A stretch of DNA of 64,000 nt from CALOCY01 sp942491975. Lineage in GTDB: Bacteria; Bacteroidota; Bacteroidia; Bacteroidales; Prolixibacteraceae. Location of the stretch: the NCBI GenBank assembly GCA_942491975.1, contig CALOCY010000004.1, forward strand, positions 1 to 64,000, given 5' to 3'. A program made the position numbers and the translations under genes. The notes under the pieces were generated by a model, which was not told where the DNA came from, made no database searches, and saw only the letters and a program-made list of their open reading frames with translations. Shown here one piece after another: positions 36,306 through 45,639 of this stretch; the stretch's first letter is position 1; each line of letters opens with the position of its first letter.

Positions 36306-37436
36306 ATGAAAATTATTGTAAATACGCGGTTACTCTTAAAAAACAGGCTCGAAGGGATTGGCTGGTTTACCTGTGAAACGCTTAAGCGGATAGTGAAAGC
36401 ACACCCTGAACACTCATTTGTGTTTCTGTTTGACCGGCCTTTTCACAGCGATTTTATTTTTGCCGATAATGTAGAGCCCCTGATTGTTGGGCCTGCTACC
36501 CGTCATCCGTTGTTGTGGTACACGTGGTTTGAACATATAGTACCTAAGGTGTTGAAAAAGACCAATGCCGATCTCTTCTTCTCTCCTGATGGCTACCTCT
36601 CATTGCGAACGAATATTCCACAGGTACCCGTAATCCATGATATCAATTTTATTCATCGCCCCAACGATTTGCCGTGGATGAGCCGTTATTACTACAATCG
36701 TTATTTCCCTAAATTTGCTGAAAAAGCAAGCCGTATTGCAACGGTATCCAACTATTCGGCCAACGATATTGCCACTACTTTTGGTGTTGACAGAAGTCGG
36801 ATTGACGTGGTATACAATGGAATAAATTCTATTTTTAAACCATTGGGTGATGCAAAAAAAGCAGCTGTTCGAAAAAAATATTCCGGAGGTGTCCCGTACT
36901 TCTTCTATGTGGGGGCCATCCATCCCCGTAAAAATGTGGCAGGTTTATTGAAAGCGTATGAACACTTTCGGAATCAGTATCAGGAAGAAGTGCGGCTGAT
37001 CATAGCCGGAGGTGCCATGTTTGGGAATAAAGAGGTGAAAAATATTTACCGGGAAATGGAATACCGCAACGATGTGCTCTTTGTCGGGCGGGTGCCGTCA
37101 ATAGAGCTGGGAAAACTACTGGGTGCTTCTGAAGCACTGGCGTTCTTCCCATTTTTCGAAGGATTTGGGATACCTGTTATCGAGGCTATGGCTGCCGGGG
37201 TACCGGTTGTTTGTTCCAATACTACTTCGCTTCCTGAAGTAGGGGGCGATGCTGCCCGATATGTAAATCCTGAATCGATAGAAGAGATGGCAGAAACCCT
37301 CTTTCAGGTTTATACCGATAAAAGATTAAAGCAGGAGATGGTAGCAAAAGGCTTAAAACAGTCTGCTCTCTTCTCGTGGGACAAAAGTGCGGAACTGTTG
37401 TGGGATGCTATCGAAAAAAGTCTTGAAAAAGCCTGA
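36306..37436 (+). CDS. GT4-family glycosyltransferase
   Basis: This 376-residue GT-B enzyme has a C-terminal nucleotide-sugar site (FEGFGIPVIEAMAAGVPVV at about 281-299), a mid-region IHPRKNVAGLLKAYE and the VSNYSANDIA acceptor-side loop. It belongs to the mannosyl/rhamnosyl-transferase-like GT4 group; donor and acceptor are unknown. It is divergent from the flippase and the first gene of the plus-strand block, so it likely serves cell-surface polysaccharide or LPS glycan assembly. Confidence 0.9.
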   Translation: MKIIVNTRLLLKNRLEGIGWFTCETLKRIVKAHPEHSFVFLFDRPFHSDFIFADNVEPLIVGPATRHPLLWYTWFEHIVPKVLKKTNADLFFSPDGYLSLRTNIPQVPVIHDINFIHRPNDLPWMSRYYYNRYFPKFAEKASRIATVSNYSANDIATTFGVDRSRIDVVYNGINSIFKPLGDAKKAAVRKKYSGGVPYFFYVGAIHPRKNVAGLLKAYEHFRNQYQEEVRLIIAGGAMFGNKEVKNIYREMEYRNDVLFVGRVPSIELGKLLGASEALAFFPFFEGFGIPVIEAMAAGVPVVCSNTTSLPEVGGDAARYVNPESIEEMAETLFQVYTDKRLKQEMVAKGLKQSALFSWDKSAELLWDAIEKSLEKA

Positions 37437-37606
37437 TTATTCCTTCGAACCTGATAAAACCGCCGGGTAAAATATTCTTTTGCTGTTTATCGTAATATAT
37501 AGTTTTCTTCAATCCACAAGTGCTTTGTAACAATGGTTGTTAGAATAAAAAAATGAAAAATCTTTTTTTCTTTGTATCCGGTTATTCAAATTTAAATCAA
37601 TATAAA

Positions 37607-39760
37607 ATGAAAAAATTAGTACTACTACTCTTTGCCTCTGTTTTACTGCAAGTTCAGGTAAAAGCAGACGAAGGAATGTGGTTGCCTTCATTGGTGGCCA
37701 AATTAAACATTGGCGAAATGCAGGAGATGGGTTTTAAGCTATCTGCTGAAGATGTTTACAATATTAATAACTCAAGCCTGAAAGATGCCATAGTACAGTT
37801 TGGCAGGGGTTGTACAGGAGAAATCATCTCGGATCAGGGATTGTTATTGACCAATCATCATTGTGGGTATGGTAGAATACAACGTCTTAGTACCGTTGAA
37901 AACGACTACCTGGAAGATGGTTTTTGGTCAGAAACATTGGAAGATGAGATACCTGCTCCGGGGTTGACAGTACGGTTTTTGGTAAGGATTGAGGACGTTA
38001 CGAAAAAGATAAATAGTAAGCTCTCTGATGAGATGAGTGAAGGTGAGCGGAGCAAAAAAATCCGGGAGCTCTATGCAGAAATAAAAGAAGAAGCAACAGC
38101 AGATACACACTACAATGCTGTTGTAAGGTCATTTTACGAGGGAAATGATTTTTTCCTCTTTGTGTATGAGACGTATCGGGATATACGACTTGTGGGAGCC
38201 CCTCCATCAAGTATTGGCAACTATGGTGATGATACTGACAACTGGACGTGGCCGCGGCACACCGGTGATTTTAGCCTATTCAGGGTATATGCATCACCTG
38301 ATGGAAAACCGGCTGACTATTCAATAGAAAATGTACCGTTAAAGCCCCGGCACCACCTTCCTATTTCGTTAAAAGGTGTTCAGAAAGGCGATTTTGCCAT
38401 GACAATGGGATACGCCGGAAGGACGAACCGCTATTTGCCGTCTTGGGGCATTGAACAACGGATGGAATCATTGTACAAGACATTAATTGATGTCAGGGGT
38501 ATTAAGCAGGATATTTGGTTGAAAGACATGAAAGGCAACAGCAAGATACGCTTGCAATATTCCTCAAAATATAGAGAGAGTTCAAATTATTGGAAGTATA
38601 GCATTGGGATGAATAGAGGGCTTGCTAAATTAAATGTGCTGGATAAGAAAGAGGCTATTGAAAAAGAGTTTGCCGAATGGGTAGCTAAATGCCCGGAAAG
38701 AAAAGCAAAATATGGCAATATCCTCCCAATGCTTGAAAATGCCTATAACAAAAACAAGCCATACAATATTGCACAGAACTATTTGAGGGAGTGTCTGATT
38801 AGAGGGACAGAAATTTTGGATTTTGCGGATGGGGCAGCAGATATTGCGGAAAAGCTTTCAGGTGAGAATGTTGATCCTGAAGAGCTGGGGAAGGAGATAA
38901 ACAGCTTCATTGATTTCTCAAAAAGATTCTTTAAAAACTATAGCCCCTCAACCGACCGTAAAGTATTTGCAGCATTAACGGAATACTACAGAAAGAATGT
39001 TGATCCGAAGTTTCATGTTAAATCATTTGAATTGGTTGATAAAAAGTTTAAAGGGGATTATAAAAAATTTGCTGACTATATCTATGGCAAATCAATATTT
39101 GCTTCTCAGGAGAAACTAGCGGAAGCTTTACCTAAAATCAGCTATAAAAAACTGGTGAATGATCCGGCTTTTGCAATGGCGAAGCAGGTGTTTGATGTAA
39201 GCAGTTTTATAGCTGGCGAGAAAGAAAAGTATGATGATGCAATTGCGAAAAATAACCGGTTGTTTATTGCAGGGTTACGCGAGATGAATAAGGGGCGTGT
39301 ATTTTATCCGGATGCCAATGGTACCATGCGTTTAAGTTATGGAAAGGTAGGGGATTACAACCCTAAAGACGGGGTATTGTATTTACACTATACCACCTTG
39401 GACGGCCTTGTGGAAAAATATATTCCGGGTGATTATGAATTTGATGTCCCACAAAAATTGCTTGACCTTTATGAGGCAAAAGATTACGGACAATATGTGG
39501 ATAAAGACGGAACATTACGTGTCTGTTTTACAACAAATAATGATATCACAGGAGGTAACTCGGGTAGTCCGGTGATTAATGCAAACGGAGAATTGTTTGG
39601 CTTGGCTTTTGATGGGAACTGGGAAGCCATGAGCGGGGATATTGCTTTTGAACCGGAACTACAAAAATGTATTAACGCAGATATTCGTTATGTGCTTTTT
39701 GTTATCGATAAGTTTGCCGGGGCAACCCGTTTAATTGATGAAATGACGATTGTTCGCTAA
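37607..39760 (+). CDS. S46 family dipeptidyl-peptidase (DPP7-like), copy 1
   Basis: This 717-residue periplasmic serine exopeptidase has a signal peptide (residues 1-19). The catalytic His lies in TNHHC (84-85) and the catalytic Ser in GGNSGSPVIN near residue 647. Counting 25 residues on from the Ser, the specificity position that is Arg in DPP11 and Gly in DPP7 (from memory) is Gly here (AMSGDI), suggesting hydrophobic P1 preference. Bacteroidota use S46 enzymes to release dipeptides from peptides. The frame also runs upstream to 37553, but ATG 37607 begins the signal peptide. A hairpin terminator follows. Confidence 0.9.
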   Translation: MKKLVLLLFASVLLQVQVKADEGMWLPSLVAKLNIGEMQEMGFKLSAEDVYNINNSSLKDAIVQFGRGCTGEIISDQGLLLTNHHCGYGRIQRLSTVENDYLEDGFWSETLEDEIPAPGLTVRFLVRIEDVTKKINSKLSDEMSEGERSKKIRELYAEIKEEATADTHYNAVVRSFYEGNDFFLFVYETYRDIRLVGAPPSSIGNYGDDTDNWTWPRHTGDFSLFRVYASPDGKPADYSIENVPLKPRHHLPISLKGVQKGDFAMTMGYAGRTNRYLPSWGIEQRMESLYKTLIDVRGIKQDIWLKDMKGNSKIRLQYSSKYRESSNYWKYSIGMNRGLAKLNVLDKKEAIEKEFAEWVAKCPERKAKYGNILPMLENAYNKNKPYNIAQNYLRECLIRGTEILDFADGAADIAEKLSGENVDPEELGKEINSFIDFSKRFFKNYSPSTDRKVFAALTEYYRKNVDPKFHVKSFELVDKKFKGDYKKFADYIYGKSIFASQEKLAEALPKISYKKLVNDPAFAMAKQVFDVSSFIAGEKEKYDDAIAKNNRLFIAGLREMNKGRVFYPDANGTMRLSYGKVGDYNPKDGVLYLHYTTLDGLVEKYIPGDYEFDVPQKLLDLYEAKDYGQYVDKDGTLRVCFTTNNDITGGNSGSPVINANGELFGLAFDGNWEAMSGDIAFEPELQKCINADIRYVLFVIDKFAGATRLIDEMTIVR

Positions 39761-39792
39761 CTGAAAACTATTTTCAAAGATAAGCCAATGGA

Positions 39793-39815
39793 AGGTCTGT
39801 GATTAAACAGGCCTT
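39793..39815 (+). terminator. Terminator after S46 copy 1
   Basis: AAGGTCTG with CAGGCCTT form a stem, with the T-rich tail GTTATTTTTGG. The tail overlaps TATTTTTG (39820-39827), a possible -7 box for rnhB. Confidence 0.6.
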
Positions 39816-39849
39816 TTGTTATTTTTGGGACAACAAAAACTGATTGTCA

Positions 39850-40461
39850 ATGGAAACATTGAAAAGTTACATGAAACAAGGGGTGTTTGAAGCCGGATGT
39901 GATGAGGCAGGAAGGGGCTGTTTGGCCGGCCCTGTTTTTGCGGCAACAGTAATCCTATCTCCCGATTTCAACAATGATGTATTGAATGACTCGAAGCAAC
40001 TGACAGACAAACAGCGCTATGCATTGCGTCCGATTATTGAAGAGTGTGCACTTGCATGGGGGGTGGGGGTTGTTGATAATAACGAAATAGACAAAATCAA
40101 TATACTAAATGCCTCTTTCTTAGCCATGCATCGCGCAATCGAAAAATTATCGGTACGTCCGGAGCATTTACTGATTGATGGGAACCGGTTTAAAAACAAT
40201 ACGGATATACCACATACATGTGTAATAAAAGGCGATGGGAAATACCTCTCAATTGCAGCAGCATCAGTGTTGGCAAAAACATATCGCGATGACTTCATGA
40301 ATAAGCTGCATGAGGAATATCCGGTATACGACTGGAATAAAAATAAAGGCTATCCCACGAAAAAACACCGTCAGGGAATCTTCGAAAACGGAAAAACACC
40401 TTATCACAGAAACTCGTTCAAACTGCTTCCTGACCAGTTGACATTGAACCTTGAGTTTTAA
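39850..40461 (+). CDS. rnhB: Ribonuclease HII
   Basis: This 203-residue enzyme removes RNA from RNA-DNA hybrids and misincorporated ribonucleotides. The catalytic motif CDEAGRGCLAGPV (Asp-Glu) is near residue 18, and further acidic residues fall in LIDGN and the AAASVLAKTYRD block. Length is typical. The frame extends to TTG 39844, but ATG 39850 is preferred. It lies between the two S46 genes and is transcribed in the same direction. Confidence 0.95.
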   Translation: METLKSYMKQGVFEAGCDEAGRGCLAGPVFAATVILSPDFNNDVLNDSKQLTDKQRYALRPIIEECALAWGVGVVDNNEIDKINILNASFLAMHRAIEKLSVRPEHLLIDGNRFKNNTDIPHTCVIKGDGKYLSIAAASVLAKTYRDDFMNKLHEEYPVYDWNKNKGYPTKKHRQGIFENGKTPYHRNSFKLLPDQLTLNLEF

Positions 40462-40665
40462 TCTATTGTTATATGTTTATAATTGTATGTTTCTGGAAAA
40501 CAGAAAACGGCATTGGATTTGTTGTAGATATAAAAATGGGAGAGGAAGAAAAATGGGGTATATGTCTTTTCAGGACTTAATATTAATGTTAAAATTTTTG
40601 TAAAACGAAAGGATATATCTTTCTTTGTAGATTCTGATTTTTAGACATTTATAAATTGGGGAGTA

Positions 40666-42819
40666 ATGAGGGGATTATGGTTATTACTGGTGTTGTGGAT
40701 TGGCTTGTCGACTGTTGTAAAAGCTGATGAAGGGATGTGGTTGCCTTCATTGGTGGCCAAATTAAACATTGGCGAAATGCAGGAGATGGGTTTTAAATTA
40801 TCTGCTGAAGATGTTTACAATATTAATAACTCAAGCCTGAAAGATGCAGTAGTGCTTTTTGGTGAGGGATGTACAGGTGAAATGATCTCCGAAAAAGGGC
40901 TGCTGTTAACCAATCATCATTGCGGGCGTTCAATTATTCAGCAACACAGCACTGTCGATAATGATCTTCTTGCCAACGGATTTTGGGCCGGTTCTTTTGA
41001 TGAAGAACGGGTTAGCCCCGGATTGTCGGTTACATTCTTGATACGTGTTGAAGAGATGACGGGGCGCATAAACGAATCGTTGTCACCCGGGATGGATGAA
41101 GCAGAAAGAAATATAAAAATAAGGGAACTGACTGTAAAAATTCAAAAAGAGGCAGAAGAAGGGACACATTACAAGGCGGTGGTAGAACCCCTGTTTGGCG
41201 GGAATAAATTTTACCTTTTTGTTTACGAGGTATTTAACGATGTACGCCTGGTTGGGGCGCCTCCCGTTTCAATAGGGAAATTTGGCGGGGAGACCGATAA
41301 CTGGATGTGGCCCCGTCATACGGCGGACTTTAGCCTTTTTCGTATTTATGCTTCACCCGACGGTAAGCCTGCCTATTATTCACCCGAAAATGTCCCGCTA
41401 AAACCCCGTCACCATCTGCCCATCTCATTAAAAGGCATTCAGGAAGGCAATTTTGCGATGATTATGGGATATCCGGGGAATACTGACCGTTACCTTACAT
41501 CATGGGGGATCGAAGAAAAAAAGAGTGTTATAAATAAAAGCCGGCTTTCAATCCGTGGAACAAAACAGGATATATGGCTTGGGGGCATGAAAGCAGACAG
41601 CAAAATCAAATTCCGGTACTCTTCCAAATATGCCGAAAGCTCAAACTACTGGAAAAACAGTCTCGGCATGAACCGTGCAATTGATCAATTGGGGGTAATA
41701 GGACAAAAACGTGAACTGGAAAAGGAATTTAATGAATGGGTAAATGAATATGAAGCCCGGAAAAAAAAGTATGGCGATGTATTGACTGCACTGGAAGAAG
41801 GGTATGCGGGGATAGAACCTTACTCAATAGCGCAGAATTACCTGTACGAAACACTGCTTAACGGCACTGAAATAGTCCGTTTTGCATTAAATGTCCGTTT
41901 ATTGGAGCGGGCATTGGCAATGAAAGGGAAGAATAAAGAAGCCATTGAACAGGAAAAGATAAAATTACGCTGGAAATCCAAAGACTTTTTCAAGCATTAT
42001 GATGCCTCACTTGATAAAAAAGTACTTTCGGCAATGCTCAAAGAGTACCAAAAACATGTCCCTGCCATGTTTTTGTTGCCAACATATACCGTAATTGATA
42101 AAAAATTTAACGGAGATTATGATCGCTATGCCGAATACCTGTTTAAAAAATCAATCTTTACGAATGAAAAGCGTTTTGAAGGATCACTGGAAAAAATAAC
42201 ACTGAAAACCATCCGAAAAGACCCTGCTTATCTGATGGGCAGGGATGTATTGTTTATGTTGGTCATCATCCATAGTAAAGCTGGAGCGTATGCCGATAAA
42301 ATAGATTGGGGCAATCGCCTGTTTATTTCCGGGTTAAAAGAGATGCAACCAAACCGGGTCTTCTATCCGGATGCCAATCTTACAATGCGGCTTACTTATG
42401 GAAGAGTGGGGGGATATGAACCATCGGACGGGATTACTTACAACCACTTTACTACGATGAAAGGCATTGTGGGAAAAAGCAAATTGAAAGACCCGGAATT
42501 TCAGGTGCCTCAAAAGCTTATTGAGTTGTATGAGAAAAAAGACTACGGTAACTATGCCGATAAAGACGGAACAATGCACGTCTGTTTCCTGACCAACACG
42601 GATACATCCGGGGGTAGCTCGGGCAGTCCTGTAATCAATGCCGAAGGGGAGCTATTTGGGGTGACTTTTGATGGGAACTGGGAAGCGATGAGTGGTGATA
42701 TTGCCTTTGAAAAAAAACTGCAAAGATCCATCAATGTAGACATTCGTTATGTGCTGTTTATAATTGATAAATTTGCCGGGGCTACCCGATTGATTGAGGA
42801 AATGACAATTATTCGCTGA
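40666..42819 (+). CDS. S46 family dipeptidyl-peptidase (DPP7-like), copy 2
   Basis: This 717-residue paralogue is the same length as copy 1. Signal peptide is residues 1-20; His motif TNHHC; Ser motif GGSSGSPVIN (the usual Asn is Ser); the residue 25 after the Ser is also Gly (AMSGDI), so DPP7-like. The protein is clearly diverged from copy 1 over most of its length, except for a 113-nt tract (40735-40847) almost identical to 37676-37788. Duplication gives a two-enzyme dipeptide-releasing set, presumably periplasmic. It is followed by a hairpin and the RNase HI gene. Confidence 0.9.
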   Translation: MRGLWLLLVLWIGLSTVVKADEGMWLPSLVAKLNIGEMQEMGFKLSAEDVYNINNSSLKDAVVLFGEGCTGEMISEKGLLLTNHHCGRSIIQQHSTVDNDLLANGFWAGSFDEERVSPGLSVTFLIRVEEMTGRINESLSPGMDEAERNIKIRELTVKIQKEAEEGTHYKAVVEPLFGGNKFYLFVYEVFNDVRLVGAPPVSIGKFGGETDNWMWPRHTADFSLFRIYASPDGKPAYYSPENVPLKPRHHLPISLKGIQEGNFAMIMGYPGNTDRYLTSWGIEEKKSVINKSRLSIRGTKQDIWLGGMKADSKIKFRYSSKYAESSNYWKNSLGMNRAIDQLGVIGQKRELEKEFNEWVNEYEARKKKYGDVLTALEEGYAGIEPYSIAQNYLYETLLNGTEIVRFALNVRLLERALAMKGKNKEAIEQEKIKLRWKSKDFFKHYDASLDKKVLSAMLKEYQKHVPAMFLLPTYTVIDKKFNGDYDRYAEYLFKKSIFTNEKRFEGSLEKITLKTIRKDPAYLMGRDVLFMLVIIHSKAGAYADKIDWGNRLFISGLKEMQPNRVFYPDANLTMRLTYGRVGGYEPSDGITYNHFTTMKGIVGKSKLKDPEFQVPQKLIELYEKKDYGNYADKDGTMHVCFLTNTDTSGGSSGSPVINAEGELFGVTFDGNWEAMSGDIAFEKKLQRSINVDIRYVLFIIDKFAGATRLIEEMTIIR

Positions 42820-42853
42820 CGATATCCGGATTAGAAAATATTTATGTGATAAA

Positions 42854-42876
42854 AGGCCTGTGATAAGCAGGCCTTT
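42854..42876 (+). terminator. Terminator after S46 copy 2
   Basis: AAAGGCCTG-TGATAAG-CAGGCCTTT is followed by TGTATTTTTG. It resembles the hairpin after copy 1, and again the tail overlaps TATTTTTG (42879-42886), a possible -7 box for the next gene. Confidence 0.65.
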
Positions 42877-42909
42877 TGTATTTTTGATATACAAAAGCAA
42901 ATCGAAACG

Positions 42910-43536
42910 ATGGCAAAAAAATATTATGTGGTGTGGGAAGGTCGCGAAACCGGGATATTCGAATCGTGGGATAAATGTAAGCAACATATTGACGGGTTTA
43001 AAGGGGCTAAATACAAGTCATTCAAATCCCGTGACCTGGCACAACAGGCTTTTGATGCCGGAAGCGAGGGGTATATCGGGCAGGAGGTAGTTGATAGCGG
43101 ACTATCAAAAGAAGAACTGGAGAAAATAGGAAAACCGATAGCGCAAAGCATTGCTGTTGATGCAGCTTGTAGTGGAAATCCGGGTGAAATGGAATATCAG
43201 GGGGTCTTTACATTCAGCAAAACAGTACTTTTTCACCAAAAATGTAAATTGGGGACAAATAATATTGGCGAATTTCTGGCGCTTGTTCACGGGTTGGCAT
43301 ACATAAAACAGCACAAGCTTACTTATCCGTTGTACAGTGACTCCGCAATCGCTATAAAATGGGTAAAAAAGAAAAAATGTATGTCGAAACTAAAACGCGA
43401 TGTACAAACGCGTGAACTCTTTGATGTGGTAGGGCGTGCGGAAAAATGGCTGAAAGAAAATGACTATTCAACGCCTGTATTAAAATGGGAAACCAGGGCA
43501 TGGGGTGAAATCCCAGCTGATTTTGGAAGGAAATAG
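42910..43536 (+). CDS. rnhA: Ribonuclease HI with N-terminal viroplasmin (hybrid-binding) domain
   Basis: This 208-residue protein has an N-terminal viroplasmin-like hybrid-binding domain (residues about 1-50, KKYYVVWEGRETGIFESW) and a C-terminal RNase H fold. The catalytic acidic residues are in VDAACSGNPG, NIGEFLAL and YSDSAIAI. It degrades the RNA strand of RNA-DNA hybrids. This arrangement resembles eukaryotic RNase H1 more than E. coli RnhA, and is common in Bacteroidota. It follows the second S46 gene. Confidence 0.93.
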   Translation: MAKKYYVVWEGRETGIFESWDKCKQHIDGFKGAKYKSFKSRDLAQQAFDAGSEGYIGQEVVDSGLSKEELEKIGKPIAQSIAVDAACSGNPGEMEYQGVFTFSKTVLFHQKCKLGTNNIGEFLALVHGLAYIKQHKLTYPLYSDSAIAIKWVKKKKCMSKLKRDVQTRELFDVVGRAEKWLKENDYSTPVLKWETRAWGEIPADFGRK

Positions 43537-43640
43537 TGGGTTTGACTGGAATTTAGGTTAAAGATTTATGTTTTTTTGAGTTAGTTAGTTGTCTTGTAGA
43601 GGGAGAGTCTGTTAATAAGTAATTTAAAAGGTGTTTTGTG

Positions 43641-43769
43641 CGTGAGTTGCCAAAATTGCGTGATGCGGGCTATTGGGCTACATTGAAACTAAGAATAGCT
43701 TTATTTTGGCTTGATTTTTCTTTGCTTCGTTTCTTTTCATCTAAGGAAAAGAAATGAAGTAGGGCTTTG
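43641..43769 (-). repeat. Interspersed repeat, copy 2 (inverted)
   Basis: The inverse of this 129-bp segment matches 30549-30683 along its length with short indels. It occupies the middle of the 400-bp spacer (43537-43938) between the RNase HI and Kdo transferase genes. The rest of that spacer has no gene and no further recognised element. Confidence 0.75.
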
Positions 43770-43938
43770 GACAAAAACACATTTGTATATTTTAACGAAT
43801 AACTTGGTGTATTGCTTAAATATTTTGGATAAAGACGAGAGTGGAAATCTAACTCTGTCTGGGGTTTCATTCCCAAATCCATAAAGACATTTTATAATCA
43901 AGCTGAGCTTATTACTTTTTACTTTAAAATACATAAAC

Positions 43939-45168
43939 ATGTTGTTTTTATACAATCTGGCAATTAAGGTATACTGGCTGTTAATAAAAATAGCATCGTG
44001 GCGCAACGCAAAAGCAAAAGAGTGGATTGCAGGACGAATGGATTGGCAAAAACGGCTCATTGGGTCTGTTGACCCTCAAAAAGAAACAGTATGGTTTCAT
44101 TGTGCCTCATTGGGCGAATTTGAACAGGGACGGCCTGTAATTGAAAAATACAAAACAGCTCACCCCGGTTGTCAGATTGTACTCACATTCTTCTCCCCTT
44201 CGGGATATAGCATCAGGAAAGACTATGAACAGGCAGATGTGGTAGCCTATCTTCCACTTGACACCCCCTCCAATGCACGAAAATTCATTGAGATTATCAA
44301 TCCTGAAAAGGCTGTCTTTGTTAAATATGAATACTGGTACCACTTCATAAAACAACTGCAATGTAAATCGATACCCGTGTATATCATCTCTGCAATTTTC
44401 AGGGACGATCAGGTATTCTTTCGCCGGTGGGGGGGATGGTACAGGAAACTGTTGGCCGGATTAACCCATATCTTTGTGCAGGATGAAAATTCGCGCGAAC
44501 TACTGGCCGGGATCAACATAACCAATGTAACTGTTTTGGGCGATACCCGTTTCGACAGGGTGGCAGAGATCGCATCAAAGGCAGAAGAGATAAAACTGAT
44601 AAAAGATTTTACCAACAATAATAGCATTACGGTAATTGCAGGGAGTACATGGCCTGGCGATGAACAACTACTGATAAGCTTTATCAACAATGATCAGGGC
44701 GCGACCAAATATATTATTGCACCTCATGAGGTGGACGGGCAACACATCTCCGAAATTGAAAAAAAACTGGACAAATCATCTGTTCGCTATACCCGGTTTA
44801 CTTCCGCGGCTGAACTGAACGATGAAAAAGTATTGATTATTGACTGCATAGGCATACTGTCATCCGCATATCGGTACGGCGATGTTGCTTACATCGGAGG
44901 GGGCTTTGGTGTAGGCATACACAACATTCTTGAAGCAGCGACCTACGGGATACCTGTTATATTTGGCCCCAATTACTCGAAATTCAGGGAAGCCAGGGAT
45001 TTGATTGCGCTGAAAGGGGCATTTCCGGTAAATGACTATGATGAATTTGAGAAACTGTTGACCGGGATACTTCGCAACCCAAAGAAAATCAAAGAGGCAG
45101 GTAGTGCTTGTTTTAACTACGTAAACAGCAACATTGGATCCAGTGGAAAAATTGTGGAAAACATTTGA
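43939..45168 (+). CDS. waaA: 3-deoxy-D-manno-octulosonic acid transferase (Kdo transferase)
   Basis: This 409-residue GT30 enzyme transfers Kdo from CMP-Kdo to the lipid IVA precursor at the inner membrane. The N-terminus has one hydrophobic anchor (about residues 3-20), then the signature FHCASLGEFEQGRPVIE with the catalytic Glu near residue 61, and late FGVGIHNILEAATYGIPVIFGPNY for the donor. It is full length. It stands alone between long spacers and is followed by a hairpin. It links to kdsB in the same window. Confidence 0.95.
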   Translation: MLFLYNLAIKVYWLLIKIASWRNAKAKEWIAGRMDWQKRLIGSVDPQKETVWFHCASLGEFEQGRPVIEKYKTAHPGCQIVLTFFSPSGYSIRKDYEQADVVAYLPLDTPSNARKFIEIINPEKAVFVKYEYWYHFIKQLQCKSIPVYIISAIFRDDQVFFRRWGGWYRKLLAGLTHIFVQDENSRELLAGINITNVTVLGDTRFDRVAEIASKAEEIKLIKDFTNNNSITVIAGSTWPGDEQLLISFINNDQGATKYIIAPHEVDGQHISEIEKKLDKSSVRYTRFTSAAELNDEKVLIIDCIGILSSAYRYGDVAYIGGGFGVGIHNILEAATYGIPVIFGPNYSKFREARDLIALKGAFPVNDYDEFEKLLTGILRNPKKIKEAGSACFNYVNSNIGSSGKIVENI

Positions 45169-45175
45169 TAAAATA

Positions 45176-45215
45176 ACACGTTAAAGTTGCTTTTAATGTA
45201 TTATTTTTAACGTGT
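45176..45215 (+). terminator. Hairpin terminator after the Kdo transferase gene
   Basis: ACACGTTAAA (45176-45185) and TTTAACGTGT (45206-45215) are a perfect 10-bp stem with a 20-nt loop, 8 bp after the stop. No strong T-run follows on the plus strand. Confidence 0.6.
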
Positions 45216-45501
45216 GGAAAAGCACCCTTACTTCTCTGTAATATAAAACAATAGAATCCTAAATTTTCTCTTTTGGTAAACTTTTCTCGATCGTAAAATT
45301 CTCAACATGCTGATTATAAGCATATTAACACTTCTTCGTTGATAACTTTTTATTTTTTTGGAAAACAAAGTATCCCTCTTTTGACTCAATCTTCATAAAT
45401 TAGCATTACAATTTGCTAAGGCTATTTCATCCTCAGGAAAAGGACTATACAAAAACCAAAAGATTGTTTAATATTTTGTTTTGAGAAATTTTTGATGAAT
45501 G

Positions 45502-45575
45502 AAGTTCTCAGGCAAGGCAAAATTGACGCAAATAGCATCGCTATTTAAGGAGATTTTAATGCAGAATGAGGGCTT
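45502..45575. promoter_or_regulatory. 74-nt imperfect palindrome upstream of nrdJ
   Basis: AAGTTCTCA (45502-45510) pairs with TGAGGGCTT (45567-45575), and the apex AAATAGC-ATC-GCTATTT (45530-45546) is a perfect 7-bp stem with a 3-nt loop. The centre falls midway between the outer arms, so it can fold into one long imperfect hairpin. It is 65 nt before the nrdJ start. It could be a leader RNA structure or a dispersed repeat; it does not look like a cobalamin riboswitch. The rest of the spacer 45216-45501 is AT-rich without genes. Confidence 0.5.
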
Positions 45576-45639
45576 AAGGCACAAAAAGATGGCAAAGGAT
45601 AAAATTTAAATAGTCTCGAAATTTACCTTAAGATATTAA

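Noticed and set aside
45300..45639. Adenosylcobalamin riboswitch before nrdJ
   Set aside because: I looked for the conserved B12-box-like sequence (GCCACTG) and did not find it; the palindrome found there is of a different kind.
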